Positions 17,997 through 27,440 of a DNA stretch of 64,000 bases are shown piece by piece. The stretch's first letter is position 1; each line of letters opens with the position of its first letter. Origin of the DNA: Psychrobacillus soli (GTDB lineage Bacteria; Bacillota; Bacilli; Bacillales_A; Planococcaceae); assembly GCF_006861775.1 (NCBI RefSeq), contig NZ_VDGG01000002.1, positions 28,567 through 92,566 on the forward strand. The letters are read 5' to 3'. Both the position numbers and the translations under genes were made by a program. Under the pieces are notes generated by a model. It ran no database searches. It was not told where the DNA came from and saw only the letters and a program-made list of their open reading frames with translations.

Positions 17997-18221
17997 CTAA
18001 CGAGTTATTGCATCATGTAATGGCTTAAAAATGAAAGTTAGAAGATCAATTGGATTTGGAATAGATTTTCCAAAACTATAAGCAATACCTAACCCAACTC
18101 CAAAAGCAAGAAGGATCGAAAACACTATTAACTCTTTTTTATACTTTTTTTCCAATAGAGGTGGAACTTCAATAAATAGGATAACAGCAGCTACTAGGAG
18201 TATTCCTACGCTTTTCAGCAT
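17997..18221 (-). CDS. Small two-segment membrane protein of the germinant receptor operon (D-subunit-like)
   Basis: A 74-residue protein with two hydrophobic segments (about 5-22 and 32-50) split by a charged LLEKKYKKE linker. Short two-TM proteins of this size inside ger operons are the D subunits, known in Bacillus to modulate germinant receptor output. It lies 6 bases after gerC and 37 bases before the first gerB, so it is part of the operon. Assignment rests on size, topology and position, not on a sequence motif. Confidence 0.7.
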   Translation of the reverse strand: MLKSVGILLVAAVILFIEVPPLLEKKYKKELIVFSILLAFGVGLGIAYSFGKSIPNPIDLLTFIFKPLHDAITR

Positions 18222-18227
18222 AATTAG

Positions 18228-19415
18228 TTAGTCCTTTCCTTTTTCTACTACAGAATTATTCACTGTACCGGTTTTCAGAATTTTTACATCCACTTTAACG
18301 TTTGCTACCAAGTCAGTAAATTGCTGGTCCCAATGCTTTTTCATCGTTTTCCATTCTTTCGGATTTGATCGATGAATTGCATTACCAAATCCAAAAATGT
18401 CTGTCTCATATTTTTCTTGTACGTTGCTAATAGAATGGTTAATCGTCTCTTCCACTGCTTTTTCGTAAGCTTTCTCTAGAGTTTCAATTGATTCAGGTTT
18501 AGTAATATCGATTGGACATTCTATCGCACCTATATTTGCCTCTATCTTAACTTGGACAGCCACTTCCGGACTTCCATTTTTAACATTACCTTTCACTTTT
18601 GTGTTGAAACGAAGGACCTCTATATCTGCCTTTCCTCCTTCAGGGCATGAAACTGTACCTACCGTGTTTTTCACTTGATTTATGATGCCATTATAGCCTC
18701 TACTTTCATCTTCTGTTAACCAACCAATTAGTTTATCATCTTTAAATACCGCTAAATCATCAAGCTTAATACTTGCAGCTGGAGTGATTGTTTCCACATT
18801 TTGTTTGCTTGATCCTATTTCCGGCTTTCCTGTCACTAGAATCCCCGTTAACACTGCTTCTTTTCCATCACTTCGCAGATCTGTTATCAGCTGATCTAAT
18901 GTAACTCCTACCGTAGCTGCCCAGTTTTCTTCCGACACTTTAAGTGTGCTAAACATTTTATTGGCTGGTATGGTTTCTAACGGAGTTTGGACGTTCAAAA
19001 TTTGTTCTGCTGTAGTGTCCTTAGCTACAGCAACGTAGAAATCCGATCGTATTTCCCAATCTCTTGATATCAAATCTAAGGGATCTCCAATTCCTTCTTT
19101 AGCTAATGATTCACTTATTACAAGCATCCGAAGATGTCCAGGATACATTTTTCTAGACAAGCCCTTTGTCATTTTTCGAATGGCTTCATACACTGTTTCT
19201 CCTCGCCCTTGAATAAGGGTTACTGGAGAACCTCCCTTACCACCTTTCATAGAGACTTCTGAAGGTACTACGACTTGAGCTGAAACTAAGTATTCGTCAT
19301 CTGATTTATCAATTCCTATCGCCAGCGTTATAGCTAGCTCGTTTAATTCCCTTCGATTCCAACAACCCGTGAGAAAGATGCTAACAATTAGTAATATGAA
19401 GATGCCTCTTTTCAT
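18228..19415 (-). CDS. Ger(x)C family spore germination lipoprotein
   Basis: A 395-residue lipoprotein: hydrophobic signal with lipobox LTGC, followed by WNRRELNELAITLAIGIDK, the usual Ger(x)C opening. A central LSRKMYPGHLRMLVISE and the C-terminal DIFGFGNAIHRS also match. It would be lipid-anchored at the outer face of the spore inner membrane as the C subunit. It lies 23 bases downstream of gerA and 6 bases upstream of the small D-like gene, within the operon. Confidence 0.92.
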   Translation of the reverse strand: MKRGIFILLIVSIFLTGCWNRRELNELAITLAIGIDKSDDEYLVSAQVVVPSEVSMKGGKGGSPVTLIQGRGETVYEAIRKMTKGLSRKMYPGHLRMLVISESLAKEGIGDPLDLISRDWEIRSDFYVAVAKDTTAEQILNVQTPLETIPANKMFSTLKVSEENWAATVGVTLDQLITDLRSDGKEAVLTGILVTGKPEIGSSKQNVETITPAASIKLDDLAVFKDDKLIGWLTEDESRGYNGIINQVKNTVGTVSCPEGGKADIEVLRFNTKVKGNVKNGSPEVAVQVKIEANIGAIECPIDITKPESIETLEKAYEKAVEETINHSISNVQEKYETDIFGFGNAIHRSNPKEWKTMKKHWDQQFTDLVANVKVDVKILKTGTVNNSVVEKGKD

Positions 19416-19438
19416 TGACTAATCCCCCTAACTATATC

Positions 19439-21043
19439 TCATTGGTCTTTTTCTGGCTCTGGCTTTGCAGAGGCTGGATTTTGCTGTTTCTTTATATTTT
19501 CTTGACTAATTAAATGAGTCCGAGTAAACATTTTCCATATAGGTAAACGAATAAATGTATCCTTTTGACCATCAATATTAAAAGGGGCTATTGGGTACAT
19601 ATATGGAATGCCGAACGAACGTAAACTACATAAATGCAAAATGAGCGCAATTAAACCTACAGTGATTCCAAATAATCCAAACGAAGCAGCAAGTCCCATA
19701 AATACAAAACGCAAAATTCTGACGGACATCGCCATGTCGTAAGTAGGAGAAACAAAACTAGCAATAGCTGTAATAGACACGACGATTACCATCGCAGCAG
19801 AAATCATACCTGCTTCTACTGCTGCCGTTCCAATAACAAATGCCCCTACTATGGACATTGCTGAACCGATAGCTCTTGGCATTCTTAAACCAGCTTCTCG
19901 CAAAATTTCAAAGGTGATCTCCATTATAAGTGCCTCTATAAATGCAGGGAATGGGACTCCCTCTCGTTGGGCCGCCAGGTTAATAAGGAGGGCAGTCGGT
20001 ATCATTTCATGATGAAAAGTAGTAGCCGCAATAAATAAAGCAGGGGCAAGTAATGCAATCACAAACGAAAAAAATCGAAGGATTCGAACAAGACTAGTGA
20101 GATCAGCACGTTGATAATAGTCTTCTGAAGATTGAAAGAATTCAACAAATAAGGCAGGAACGGTTAACACAAATGGTGTACCATCTATTATAATAGCTAT
20201 TCTACCTTCCAAGAGAGCAGCTGCTACTACATCAGGCCGTTCCGAATTATAAACAGTTGGAAAAGTGGACAATTGTGCATCTTGAATCAATTCCTCAATA
20301 TTGCCACTTTCGAGTATTCCATCGATGTCAATGCGATCCAAACGCAAACGAAGTTCTTCCACTATATCGTCATTTGCAATGCCTTTGATATACATTACCG
20401 CTATGTTCGTTTTTGTGCGTTTTCCTATTACTTTGTTTTCCATCCAAAGTTTCGGATCTTTTATTTTTCGTCGTAACAAAGCGGTATTTATACGTATATT
20501 TTCTGAGAATGCTTCCCTTGGACCTCTTATTACTGTCTGGGTCGTACTTTCTGTAACTCCACGTTCAGCCCAGCGCTTATTACCAATGATAAACCCTTCC
20601 GAATACCCATCAATCAAAAGAACTACATCCCCTGATAAAAGGGCAGTGAATAACTCCTCAAAAAGGTCCACATCTTTTATTTCTCCTACGGTCATGACAA
20701 AATCTTTTAACGTGCTCATTAGTTTTGGATTTGGAGTAAGTTCGCTTTCTACCTCTTTATCTTTAATATCTAGCATTAACGATTCCATGATGAAATTTTG
20801 TATAGATGCTGCATCGCTTAAACCGTCTGTATACATTATTGCTGCTTCAAGGACTCCTCCTTTACCGATTCGAATCTCTCGAATTACAATATCCGTGCTT
20901 TCACCTAGCGTATCCTTTACGGTTTTTATGTTATCTTGAAGGCTAGTTTTTAATGGTTGTTTTTTATTAGACTCCTTCTTTTGACTCTTGGAAGGAGTTG
21001 TGGATTTTAACTGATTATTTTTTTTCTCATAAAAAAATCCCAT
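19439..21043 (-). CDS. Spore germination protein, GerA family (GerAA-like)
   Basis: A 534-residue protein of the GerA family. The N-terminus (about 1-30) is Lys/Ser/Gln-rich; a soluble domain follows (about 40-300) with VLLIDGYSEGFIIG and RGPREAFSENIRINTALLRR, typical GerA motifs; the C-terminal part has 5-6 membrane segments (about 315-490). GerA subunits pair with GerB and GerC to form the germinant-gated channel complex. It is the first gene of A-C-D-B-B-B. The ATG follows AGAGGGATACT on the minus strand. A sporulation (sigma-G) promoter is expected; a weak TGGACA/CATAACT pair lies upstream but is not convincing. Confidence 0.92.
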   Translation of the reverse strand: MGFFYEKKNNQLKSTTPSKSQKKESNKKQPLKTSLQDNIKTVKDTLGESTDIVIREIRIGKGGVLEAAIMYTDGLSDAASIQNFIMESLMLDIKDKEVESELTPNPKLMSTLKDFVMTVGEIKDVDLFEELFTALLSGDVVLLIDGYSEGFIIGNKRWAERGVTESTTQTVIRGPREAFSENIRINTALLRRKIKDPKLWMENKVIGKRTKTNIAVMYIKGIANDDIVEELRLRLDRIDIDGILESGNIEELIQDAQLSTFPTVYNSERPDVVAAALLEGRIAIIIDGTPFVLTVPALFVEFFQSSEDYYQRADLTSLVRILRFFSFVIALLAPALFIAATTFHHEMIPTALLINLAAQREGVPFPAFIEALIMEITFEILREAGLRMPRAIGSAMSIVGAFVIGTAAVEAGMISAAMVIVVSITAIASFVSPTYDMAMSVRILRFVFMGLAASFGLFGITVGLIALILHLCSLRSFGIPYMYPIAPFNIDGQKDTFIRLPIWKMFTRTHLISQENIKKQQNPASAKPEPEKDQ

Positions 21044-21126
21044 AGTATCCCTCTTTTACTGTTAAAAGTTATGTAAGTACTGACTAAGTTTGTCCAAAAT
21101 TATGCGAAAATATCCCTTAAATCAAG

Positions 21127-21163
21127 AAAAAAAGCCGGCATTCCTAAATATAGGAATATCGAC
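21127..21163 (-). terminator. Terminator downstream of the frameshifted yitT
   Basis: An imperfect hairpin (GCCGGCATTCCTA with TAGGAATATCGAC) followed on the minus strand by seven T. The hairpin at 33330-33360 behind the second yitT copy has the same core, showing the duplication extends past the gene. Confidence 0.7.
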
Positions 21164-21189
21164 TATTTTATGAGAAACAATAATAATTT

Positions 21190-21995
21190 TCAATTTTTAG
21201 AAAATTCACCAACGACTTCAACCGTTTCAAAAATATTGATAAATGCTTTTTCATCATGTTTACGAACGATTTGTTTAATCTGCATCGTTTCATAACGGGT
21301 AACGACCATCATTAAAATCTGCTTTTTTTCTAAAGTAAAACCACCATAACCATCTGTAATGGTCAATCCACGGTAAATCGAACTAAGTAGTTCTTTCCGA
21401 ATTTCTTCACCAGAAGTTGTAACAATTTGCATCGTCAGTTTTTCGTGATTCGTGTGGATTGTATCGACCATTTTACCAGTCATGTAGATGGACAACAACG
21501 TATACAATGCAATTTCCCAGTTAAATACTGCTCCTGAAATGAGTACGATAACTCCATTCATACCTGTTAAAAGTAAACCGACACGAATATTACTTTTTCG
21601 AGAAATAATCATTGCAATAATATCCATTCCACCTGAAGTGCCTGAATATTTTAAAATAATCCCAATTCCGATGCCTCCTATTATTCCACCTAATATAGAT
21701 GAGAGCAATATATTGTCTGTGATGGATTGTGCAGGTAGGAAGTACAAAAAACGGATAAGGAGATAACACAAACGAGTGTATTCATCGTAATTCTTTTCCC
21801 TAGCTTGAAATAACCTAATACAAGCAAAGGTAAATTAAGGATGAAGTTCAGTAATCCGGTATCAAATGGAGTTATTAATCCAAGTAAAATAGCAATCCCA
21901 CTTACCCCACTACTTAGTATTTCATGAGGGACTAAAAAGAAATTAAATGCAAAGGCGATAATTAGGGAGCCCACAATTACGATTAAATTTTTCAT
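21190..21995 (-). pseudogene. YitT family membrane protein (DUF161/DUF2179), frameshifted
   Basis: Intact relative at 33387-34193 lets the break be placed exactly: the coding strand reads GTTTTTTG (A6 on plus strand, 21746-21751) where seven T would keep the frame. Before it the frame gives the N-terminal 60 residues (IIAFAFNFFLVPHEILSSGVSG); after it the other frame gives SITDNILLSSILGG through the C-terminal DUF2179 domain to VGEFSKN. YitT proteins are 5-6 TM membrane proteins of unknown transport role. Start ATG at 21995 follows GGAAGGGAG. A terminator-type hairpin lies in the leader. Loss of one base may be real or a homopolymer read error. Confidence 0.8.
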
Positions 21996-22023
21996 ATACA
22001 TATACTCCCTTCCAATTTGTTTC

Positions 22024-22053
22024 AAAAAAAACTCGCCCATTTAGGACGAGTTT
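22024..22053 (-). promoter_or_regulatory. Terminator-type hairpin in the leader of yitT copy 1
   Basis: On the minus strand AAACTCGTCC and GGGCGAGTTT pair around TAAATG and are followed by eight T, 15-20 bases before the yitT ribosome site. A matching hairpin precedes the second yitT gene. It either ends transcription from DUF4097 or works as an attenuator. Confidence 0.6.
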
Positions 22054-22157
22054 ACTTGTATATACAAGAATATTCTCTTCTAATGATATATGAAATAATT
22101 TAACAAAGAAAATCATACCATTCAATAGAAGTTGTTGATCCTTCACAAATTATCACC

Positions 22158-22952
22158 TTATTTTACAGTGATCATTCCGTTATCCGTTGATAGATTGATC
22201 AAATTTTTGCCTTTTCCAAACGTCGTTTGCTCTGCTGATTTACCAAAAATGCTTATTCTTCCATTGTCTGTTTTAGCATGAATCGTTGCGTTTGTAGGTT
22301 CCTGTTCAGCTTGAATGCTAATAAGTCCATTATTCGTTTCTAACGTAATCGCTCGATCTAAGTTGTTCGTTATTAATGATATTTGCCCATTATCTGTCTC
22401 AGCGTTTATAGAGCCCTCTACGTTATGAAGTTGAATTTTTCCATTATCAGTTTGAACATGTACGTTTTCGGCAGCAACATCTGTAAGATCTATCCGCCCA
22501 TTATCTGATTCAAGATTCACTACTGTAGCTTGCATGTTTTTTACAATTATTCGACCATTATCGATTTCGGCTTTAATTTCTTCATACTCCTTTTCAGGCA
22601 CTTGAACAGTGATTTTATTGTTCAATGAAGAAAAACCAAACTGGATAATTTGCCAACGCTTTTCTTTTAACTCGACATATAGGGTATCCCCTTTAACATC
22701 AGCACTAAAATGATAGTTCAATTTTTTCTTCATTTTACCTGTAAATGATACTGTCGTTTTATTTTCTTTCGTTGGCAGTAATTCAACAGCTGCATTACCT
22801 GCTAAAAGTCCAATATTGCAATAATTAGTATTTTCCACAGCAATTTCATCTGATTTGTTTACGAATGTATCTTGGACATTTAAAATAATATTTATTGCTG
22901 CTCCAGCTAGTAAAACAAAAACACAGATAATTGCAATCTTTTTGAAACTCAT
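22158..22952 (-). CDS. DUF4097 family beta-strand repeat protein (copy 1)
   Basis: A 264-residue protein with one N-terminal membrane anchor (about 5-22) and an extracytoplasmic part built from repeated short beta strands with the recurring motif E-T/S-DNG-x-I (ESDNGRIDLTD, QTDNGKIQLHN, ETDNGQISLIT, KTDNGRISIFG, STDNGMITVK). This solenoid-like pattern defines DUF4097 and resembles LiaG/YvlB-type proteins linked to cell-envelope stress. Function is not known. It is paralogous to the gene at 34490 and, as there, sits upstream of a yitT gene. A sigma-A-like promoter lies at 22992-23019. Confidence 0.85.
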   Translation of the reverse strand: MSFKKIAIICVFVLLAGAAINIILNVQDTFVNKSDEIAVENTNYCNIGLLAGNAAVELLPTKENKTTVSFTGKMKKKLNYHFSADVKGDTLYVELKEKRWQIIQFGFSSLNNKITVQVPEKEYEEIKAEIDNGRIIVKNMQATVVNLESDNGRIDLTDVAAENVHVQTDNGKIQLHNVEGSINAETDNGQISLITNNLDRAITLETNNGLISIQAEQEPTNATIHAKTDNGRISIFGKSAEQTTFGKGKNLINLSTDNGMITVK

Positions 22953-22991
22953 CTAGTCATCCTCCATTTAATCTATTACTTGTTGCACCTT

Positions 22992-23019
22992 ATTATATAG
23001 TACATAGAAAATATTGGAA
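22992..23019 (-). promoter_or_regulatory. Sigma-A-like promoter of DUF4097 copy 1
   Basis: Minus strand TTCCAA, 16 bases, TATAAT. The same arrangement and surrounding sequence occurs before copy 2 at 35327-35354. Confidence 0.55.
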
Positions 23020-23240
23020 TGGTCTGGAGCAGTGATTACATCTAAGTCTTGAGGCTTATAATATCATTATTATAAATTGAATAGAAAAAATAACCCATCC
23101 CATAAGCCGTTAACTCAAGGAAGGGCTATTTAGTTTCTAGTTAAATGAAAGTAAATACCATTCTTAAGCATAAAATTAACAAGATACTTTCTTGTCGGTT
23201 GCTTTTTTTAAAAATTTATGGACCCACTTTTCCAAATGAC

Positions 23241-23675
23241 TCAACTGATTTTTAACAAATGCTGCGTCTGCATACAGTTCAAAAGATTCTCCACGGCGAC
23301 TTCCCCTGCATGAATCCATCTATTTTTATCAATAATCTTTCCATCTGTATCAATTGGTTGCTGGAATTGACTAAATCCAGTTGCATCCAATAGTGAGTTT
23401 TCATCACGATCCAGACCGACATGCACAACATGCTTGATAATGTAAGGTGTTCCGAATTTAATGGTTGCTTCATAATGGTCCAGCTCGCCATCCATCACGA
23501 AAAAAGGAAGGCGGATATAGATGGTTTCTCCTCCTTCTTGGCACAAGATGTGATCAAAGCACCCTCGATCATAATCCCAGTTTCCTCCCAAATTATAACC
23601 GAGGTCTCGAATGCAATCGTTCATAATGCCGAAAGAGGCTATTTGTCCCTCTAATTCTGTTTGCAATTTTAACAT
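23241..23675 (-). CDS. YugN-like family protein
   Basis: A 144-residue soluble protein. GGNWDYDRGCFDH at about 30-42, TIYIRLPFFVMDGELD, and FSQFQQPIDTDGKI match the YugN family of Bacillus, whose function is unknown. The ATG follows AGGAGGAGAT at the usual distance. It stands alone. Confidence 0.85.
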   Translation of the reverse strand: MLKLQTELEGQIASFGIMNDCIRDLGYNLGGNWDYDRGCFDHILCQEGGETIYIRLPFFVMDGELDHYEATIKFGTPYIIKHVVHVGLDRDENSLLDATGFSQFQQPIDTDGKIIDKNRWIHAGEVAVENLLNCMQTQHLLKIS

Positions 23676-23847
23676 GATATCTCCTCCTATGGGTTATTCC
23701 CTATAAAGTATTTACAATAGGAAGGTGGTCATACCTTCCAAAAAAATAGAAATTTCATCAGGTTGATAACCAGTCTCCTCTTGCCAAAGTACTTTTGAAG
23801 AAACCAACAATTAGAATCGACTCATTAAGTTTGTATTTTTAATGTAC

Positions 23848-25275
23848 TTACACTTCGAATGCAGTAAAAGTCCCTTCGTCATCAAAATCTATCACTTCTA
23901 TGACCTTATCAGTGAACTGTTCCACTGTATTTCTATTACAACCTATTACGAGAGAAAGCACATTGAAGGCTTTCTCTCGTTTATTTTTATTGAATGCTTC
24001 TAGAAACGAATCCGTTACTTGGTTTTCGCCATCTGTAACAAAAATAATATCAGCTTGTTTAAAACGGCTTTCATTTATTACATGCACCGCTTCGTCTAGT
24101 GCAAGTGCATAATTTGTTCCTCCACCTAAAAAGGTCCGTGACAGCCTTACCATTTCAGTTGCTCCAATTTTCCCTTTTACATATCTAAAAACTTGAGTAT
24201 GTGAAGAGAATAATACTAAGCATAAATCTCTTCTCTGCTTCTTTGCAATGGACATAAGGGCTAATGTAAATCCTTTCGATTGGGTGTCAAGGCTGCTCAT
24301 ACTATCCGATTGGTCAAGACAAATTACAATTGGGCCCTTCTTCAAAACCTCAGACCTTTTCTGTTCAAATTGCATAGTTTGGCTTTCCGAAAAGCGACGT
24401 AGAAAATCTATTTTCGTTAGCGGATGTGTATAGAAGATAAACTCGACTGGCAGCAATTTTTCAATGGCATTTCCATTTGTAACTCCATTTCTTCTAACAG
24501 ACTGGCTCTGTTTTGACTTTTGTTTTTTTCGAGCAATCTTTTTGAATCGCCCAGCCCATTCTGCTATTTCTTTCATCTTTTTAGAAGTTGCAATTTTCTC
24601 TGCCAATAAAATTTTGTCCCGTAAAGGAACTTTTTTTAATTCTGCCTCAGCATTTCCTGCACTTATACCTCCCAGCAATGATTTCAACCCATCTCTCACT
24701 TGCATAGATTCTTGTCTGGCTTGGTTCATGGCTTGCAAGAAGCTTTCGCTATTACTTTGAATCATTTGCTGTAATTTTCCATTCAATTCAATCATTGTAT
24801 TCTCATGGATTTTTCGATCAGCTTCTTGAAGTTGCTGCTTTTGCTTTTGCGTTTGTCTTAGTATTAGTTGGATTTTCCGCGACTGTTCTTTAAGTTCTTC
24901 ATCTTTCTCTAGTTGCTGGGCGAACCATTGGTTTGTCTTTTCTCCGTACTTCATTGCACTAATGGCAGATGCTAAATCATTTAATCGGGTAAAATTTCGA
25001 TAGGATGCAAAGTTCTCATCCGCCACGATGACTTCTATAAGTAATTTATTTAACGAAAGGATGCTATCAACATCCTTTGCTATTATTGCCGGTTTCATCT
25101 TATACATAGAAGCCCAAATATCACAAAGTAAAGGTTCAAACGTAGGTAATACCGCCTTATCACTGAGCTTTTGGAGCCCTTGTGACATTTCAAAAATTTC
25201 TTTAAAACGCCTTTTATCAAATGTATCTGTATTTAATACTGAACAGTATTCTTCGTAGTTTTTGTTCCTTCTCAC
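23848..25275 (-). CDS. VWA-domain protein, ViaA-like partner of MoxR ATPase
   Basis: A 475-residue protein. The N-terminal 200 residues are helical with a Gln/Lys-rich coiled-coil stretch (about 145-185). The C-terminal half is a von Willebrand A domain with a readable metal site: DQSDSMS (MIDAS DxSxS), GGGTNYALAL (the threonine loop) and FVTDGEN (the Asp). In E. coli ViaA works with the RavA ATPase in a chaperone-like role for respiratory complexes. The GTG at 25275 follows AAGGAAG and lies 13 bases after the stop of the ATPase gene, so the two are coupled; an upstream in-frame ATG lies inside the ATPase gene. Confidence 0.85.
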   Translation of the reverse strand: MRRNKNYEEYCSVLNTDTFDKRRFKEIFEMSQGLQKLSDKAVLPTFEPLLCDIWASMYKMKPAIIAKDVDSILSLNKLLIEVIVADENFASYRNFTRLNDLASAISAMKYGEKTNQWFAQQLEKDEELKEQSRKIQLILRQTQKQKQQLQEADRKIHENTMIELNGKLQQMIQSNSESFLQAMNQARQESMQVRDGLKSLLGGISAGNAEAELKKVPLRDKILLAEKIATSKKMKEIAEWAGRFKKIARKKQKSKQSQSVRRNGVTNGNAIEKLLPVEFIFYTHPLTKIDFLRRFSESQTMQFEQKRSEVLKKGPIVICLDQSDSMSSLDTQSKGFTLALMSIAKKQRRDLCLVLFSSHTQVFRYVKGKIGATEMVRLSRTFLGGGTNYALALDEAVHVINESRFKQADIIFVTDGENQVTDSFLEAFNKNKREKAFNVLSLVIGCNRNTVEQFTDKVIEVIDFDDEGTFTAFEV

Positions 25276-25288
25276 TAGAGCACTTCCT

Positions 25289-26470
25289 TCACATTTTGTA
25301 AAATATACCGGAAGGTTCCTCGTTTTCCTTTTTGTCATTTATCACATCAAAATTCATCGGTTCTAAAATAGCGTTAAGAATTTCTTGATGCATCGACTTC
25401 ACTTTAATAAGTAAAGCATCGATTTCCACAGTACAACCTTCATAGCATCCTTTCAATTTATTCAAATCAGCCTCTAAAGCCTTCATTTTATGAGTTGCTT
25501 CCATTCCAGAATCTACCGAATTATCCTGCATTATTGAATTGAACACTTCAATTGCTTCATTTCGAATAGAATCGAGCTTCCGAATAGTAGTGTCTTGTGC
25601 ATGTCTACGAACAATGAATGAAACTGTATCTTTTTGATCAATCGTTTCCCAAAGAGCATTTTCAAGAATTACAATATCTTCTACCAACACGACTTGTCTT
25701 TTGCGAATCAACGCCCTCGCCTGCAGCACACTTAATGACTGTTTGAACCTCCGATCTGACGGTCGAATTCCCTCATCACGCAAATCTTTGCGAATCTTCG
25801 AAATGGCGTTGTAAACTTCATCGTGGATGACTACCATATCTGTTAAGAACTGAAAGTGTATCAAGTCCTCCATTGTCATGGTTGGCATTTGCTCATGTTG
25901 GTCTGCATTTTTCAACATAGAAATAAAATTCGTATCATCTGCTATATACTCAACCTCATATCTAAGTAAAAAACGATCGAATAACGCTTCAAGTCCTTCA
26001 CCTTCTTCCGGATATTCATTTGAAGCTCCGATTAAAGACATTAAAGGAACTTGTACTGGTGACCCGTTATTGTAAAAAATTCTTTCATTAATGATGGTTA
26101 GTAAGCTGTTTAGAATAGCACTGTTCGCCTTGAAAATTTCATCTAAAAACACTAAATTTACTTCTGGCATTTTTGATTCTGTATTCCGCTTGTATACGCC
26201 TTGTTCCAGGGCCTTCAGCGATAAAGGACCAAATAACTCCTCAGGTGTACTAAATCTCGTTAGCAGCCATTGAAAATATTTAGTGCCTTGTATAATTTTT
26301 GCAAGTTCCACGGCTAGTGCAGATTTCGCGGTACCTGAAGGACCGATCATGAGTATATGTTGTCGTGATAATATCGCAATTAGTAGTGCTTCTACCTCAG
26401 CTTCGCGCTCATAAAACTTAGCATTTAAAGAATTACTAATTTCATCTAATTTTGAAAGGTTGTTCTCCAT
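25289..26470 (-). CDS. MoxR-type AAA+ ATPase, RavA-like
   Basis: A 393-residue protein. Walker A GPSGTAKSA near residue 40, FSTPEELFGPLSL, Walker B NLVFLDEIFKAN (about 103-114), sensor 1 region IGASNEYPEE, and an arginine-rich DRFLLRYEVE are all as in RavA/MoxR ATPases. The C-terminal 120 residues are helical and variable, matching the RavA LARA region only loosely. It is followed directly by the VWA gene, the standard ravA-viaA pairing. Such pairs load or remodel protein complexes; the client here is unknown. Confidence 0.88.
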   Translation of the reverse strand: MENNLSKLDEISNSLNAKFYEREAEVEALLIAILSRQHILMIGPSGTAKSALAVELAKIIQGTKYFQWLLTRFSTPEELFGPLSLKALEQGVYKRNTESKMPEVNLVFLDEIFKANSAILNSLLTIINERIFYNNGSPVQVPLMSLIGASNEYPEEGEGLEALFDRFLLRYEVEYIADDTNFISMLKNADQHEQMPTMTMEDLIHFQFLTDMVVIHDEVYNAISKIRKDLRDEGIRPSDRRFKQSLSVLQARALIRKRQVVLVEDIVILENALWETIDQKDTVSFIVRRHAQDTTIRKLDSIRNEAIEVFNSIMQDNSVDSGMEATHKMKALEADLNKLKGCYEGCTVEIDALLIKVKSMHQEILNAILEPMNFDVINDKKENEEPSGIFYKM

Positions 26471-26677
26471 TTACCACTACTCCCGTCACTTTTTAATGTG
26501 TTTTCAACAAGCTTTTCCATCCCTATCATTTGCTATTCCGAAATATGCGGCAAATACTCGCCCATCTTACCTTTTTTGTGTTATGTCATAATCACATTAA
26601 CATTAATGGTTAGGTTTTTTTACATGATAAACAATCAACTTCGATCAATGAGGCAAGCACGAATTGAGGCATTTTAA

Positions 26678-27187
26678 GTAAATGGTAAATCCAGCTTCAC
26701 GGTCTACTTTGCTACAAACGATATCAGCATACAAATTATGGATATTACAGACCATGAAATGAACACAGCAAAAATTATTAATCAATTAAAAGATATGCCA
26801 TTAGAATTAGTGAATATGGTTGTTAAAAATTCTGGAGAAAAATTACAAGCAGTTGAATCATTAAAGAAACAAACTGATTTAATAAGTGAGACATCTAAAA
26901 GCATACGTAACATTTCTTCGCAAACGAATATGGTTGCATTGAACGCAGCTATCGAAGCAGCTCGTGTAGGAGAACAAGGACGAGGTTTTAAAGTTGTAGC
27001 TGATGAAGTACGAAGATTGGCTGGTAATGTTGATGATGCTATTAAAAATGTGAATTCTAATGTTGAAAATATTACAAGAGAAGTAGAAAGAGTTAGTAAA
27101 ATAACTAATGATTTACAAGAACTGATTACAGAAACTCACTCCAAATTTAACAAGGTTATTGAAGAATTTAAAGGGATTGCTAAATAG
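26678..27187 (+). pseudogene. Truncated methyl-accepting chemotaxis protein signalling domain
   Basis: The frame is open from 26678 after a TAA but has its first ATG at 26738 and no convincing ribosome site. It contains the highly conserved MCP hairpin tip ([22 protein letters not shown]) and flanking coiled coils, which bind CheW and CheA, but no sensor, membrane or HAMP part. The piece before the ATG ([15 protein letters not shown]) still reads like protein, so a longer gene has probably lost its 5' end. A short soluble receptor is the alternative. Its 3' end overlaps an antisense DUF3243-like remnant. Confidence 0.6.
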
Positions 27188-27370
27188 TGCGTGTTGTTCT
27201 TCTTTTGATCCGGAATTCCAAAGTTCCATTAATATTTTCTCTTCTCTATTCCGTGGATTTTCATGTTTGGCGAGATAATTTGCAACTAACTCTGTATTTT
27301 TAGCAAGCTTCTCTTCGCTCAGACCCATGTTTTCCCCCAACTCAACTTTTTCAGCAAGATACCTCTTAGA
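27113..27370 (-). pseudogene. DUF3243-like protein, probably truncated
   Basis: The minus-strand frame reads KRYLAEKVELGENMGLSEEK and then YLAKHENPRNREEKIL, MELWNSGSKEEQHAL, which resembles the small DUF3243 family (YmfJ-like). There is no start codon at the expected place: the frame begins right after TAA, with only an internal ATG at 27328 after GGGGG. The C-terminal 15 residues are antisense to the MCP fragment. Either a short gene from 27328 or a relic; I favour a relic. Confidence 0.45.
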
Positions 27371-27440
27371 TTAGATTTGTTCAATGAAGAGTACATAATG
27401 TTACAGTATTAGTAAATTACATCATTGATAGCTCTTCCTA

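Noticed and set aside
21044..21126. Sigma-G promoter before gerA (TGGACA, 17 bases, CATAACT)
   Set aside because: The -35 matches too few consensus bases to list as a feature.
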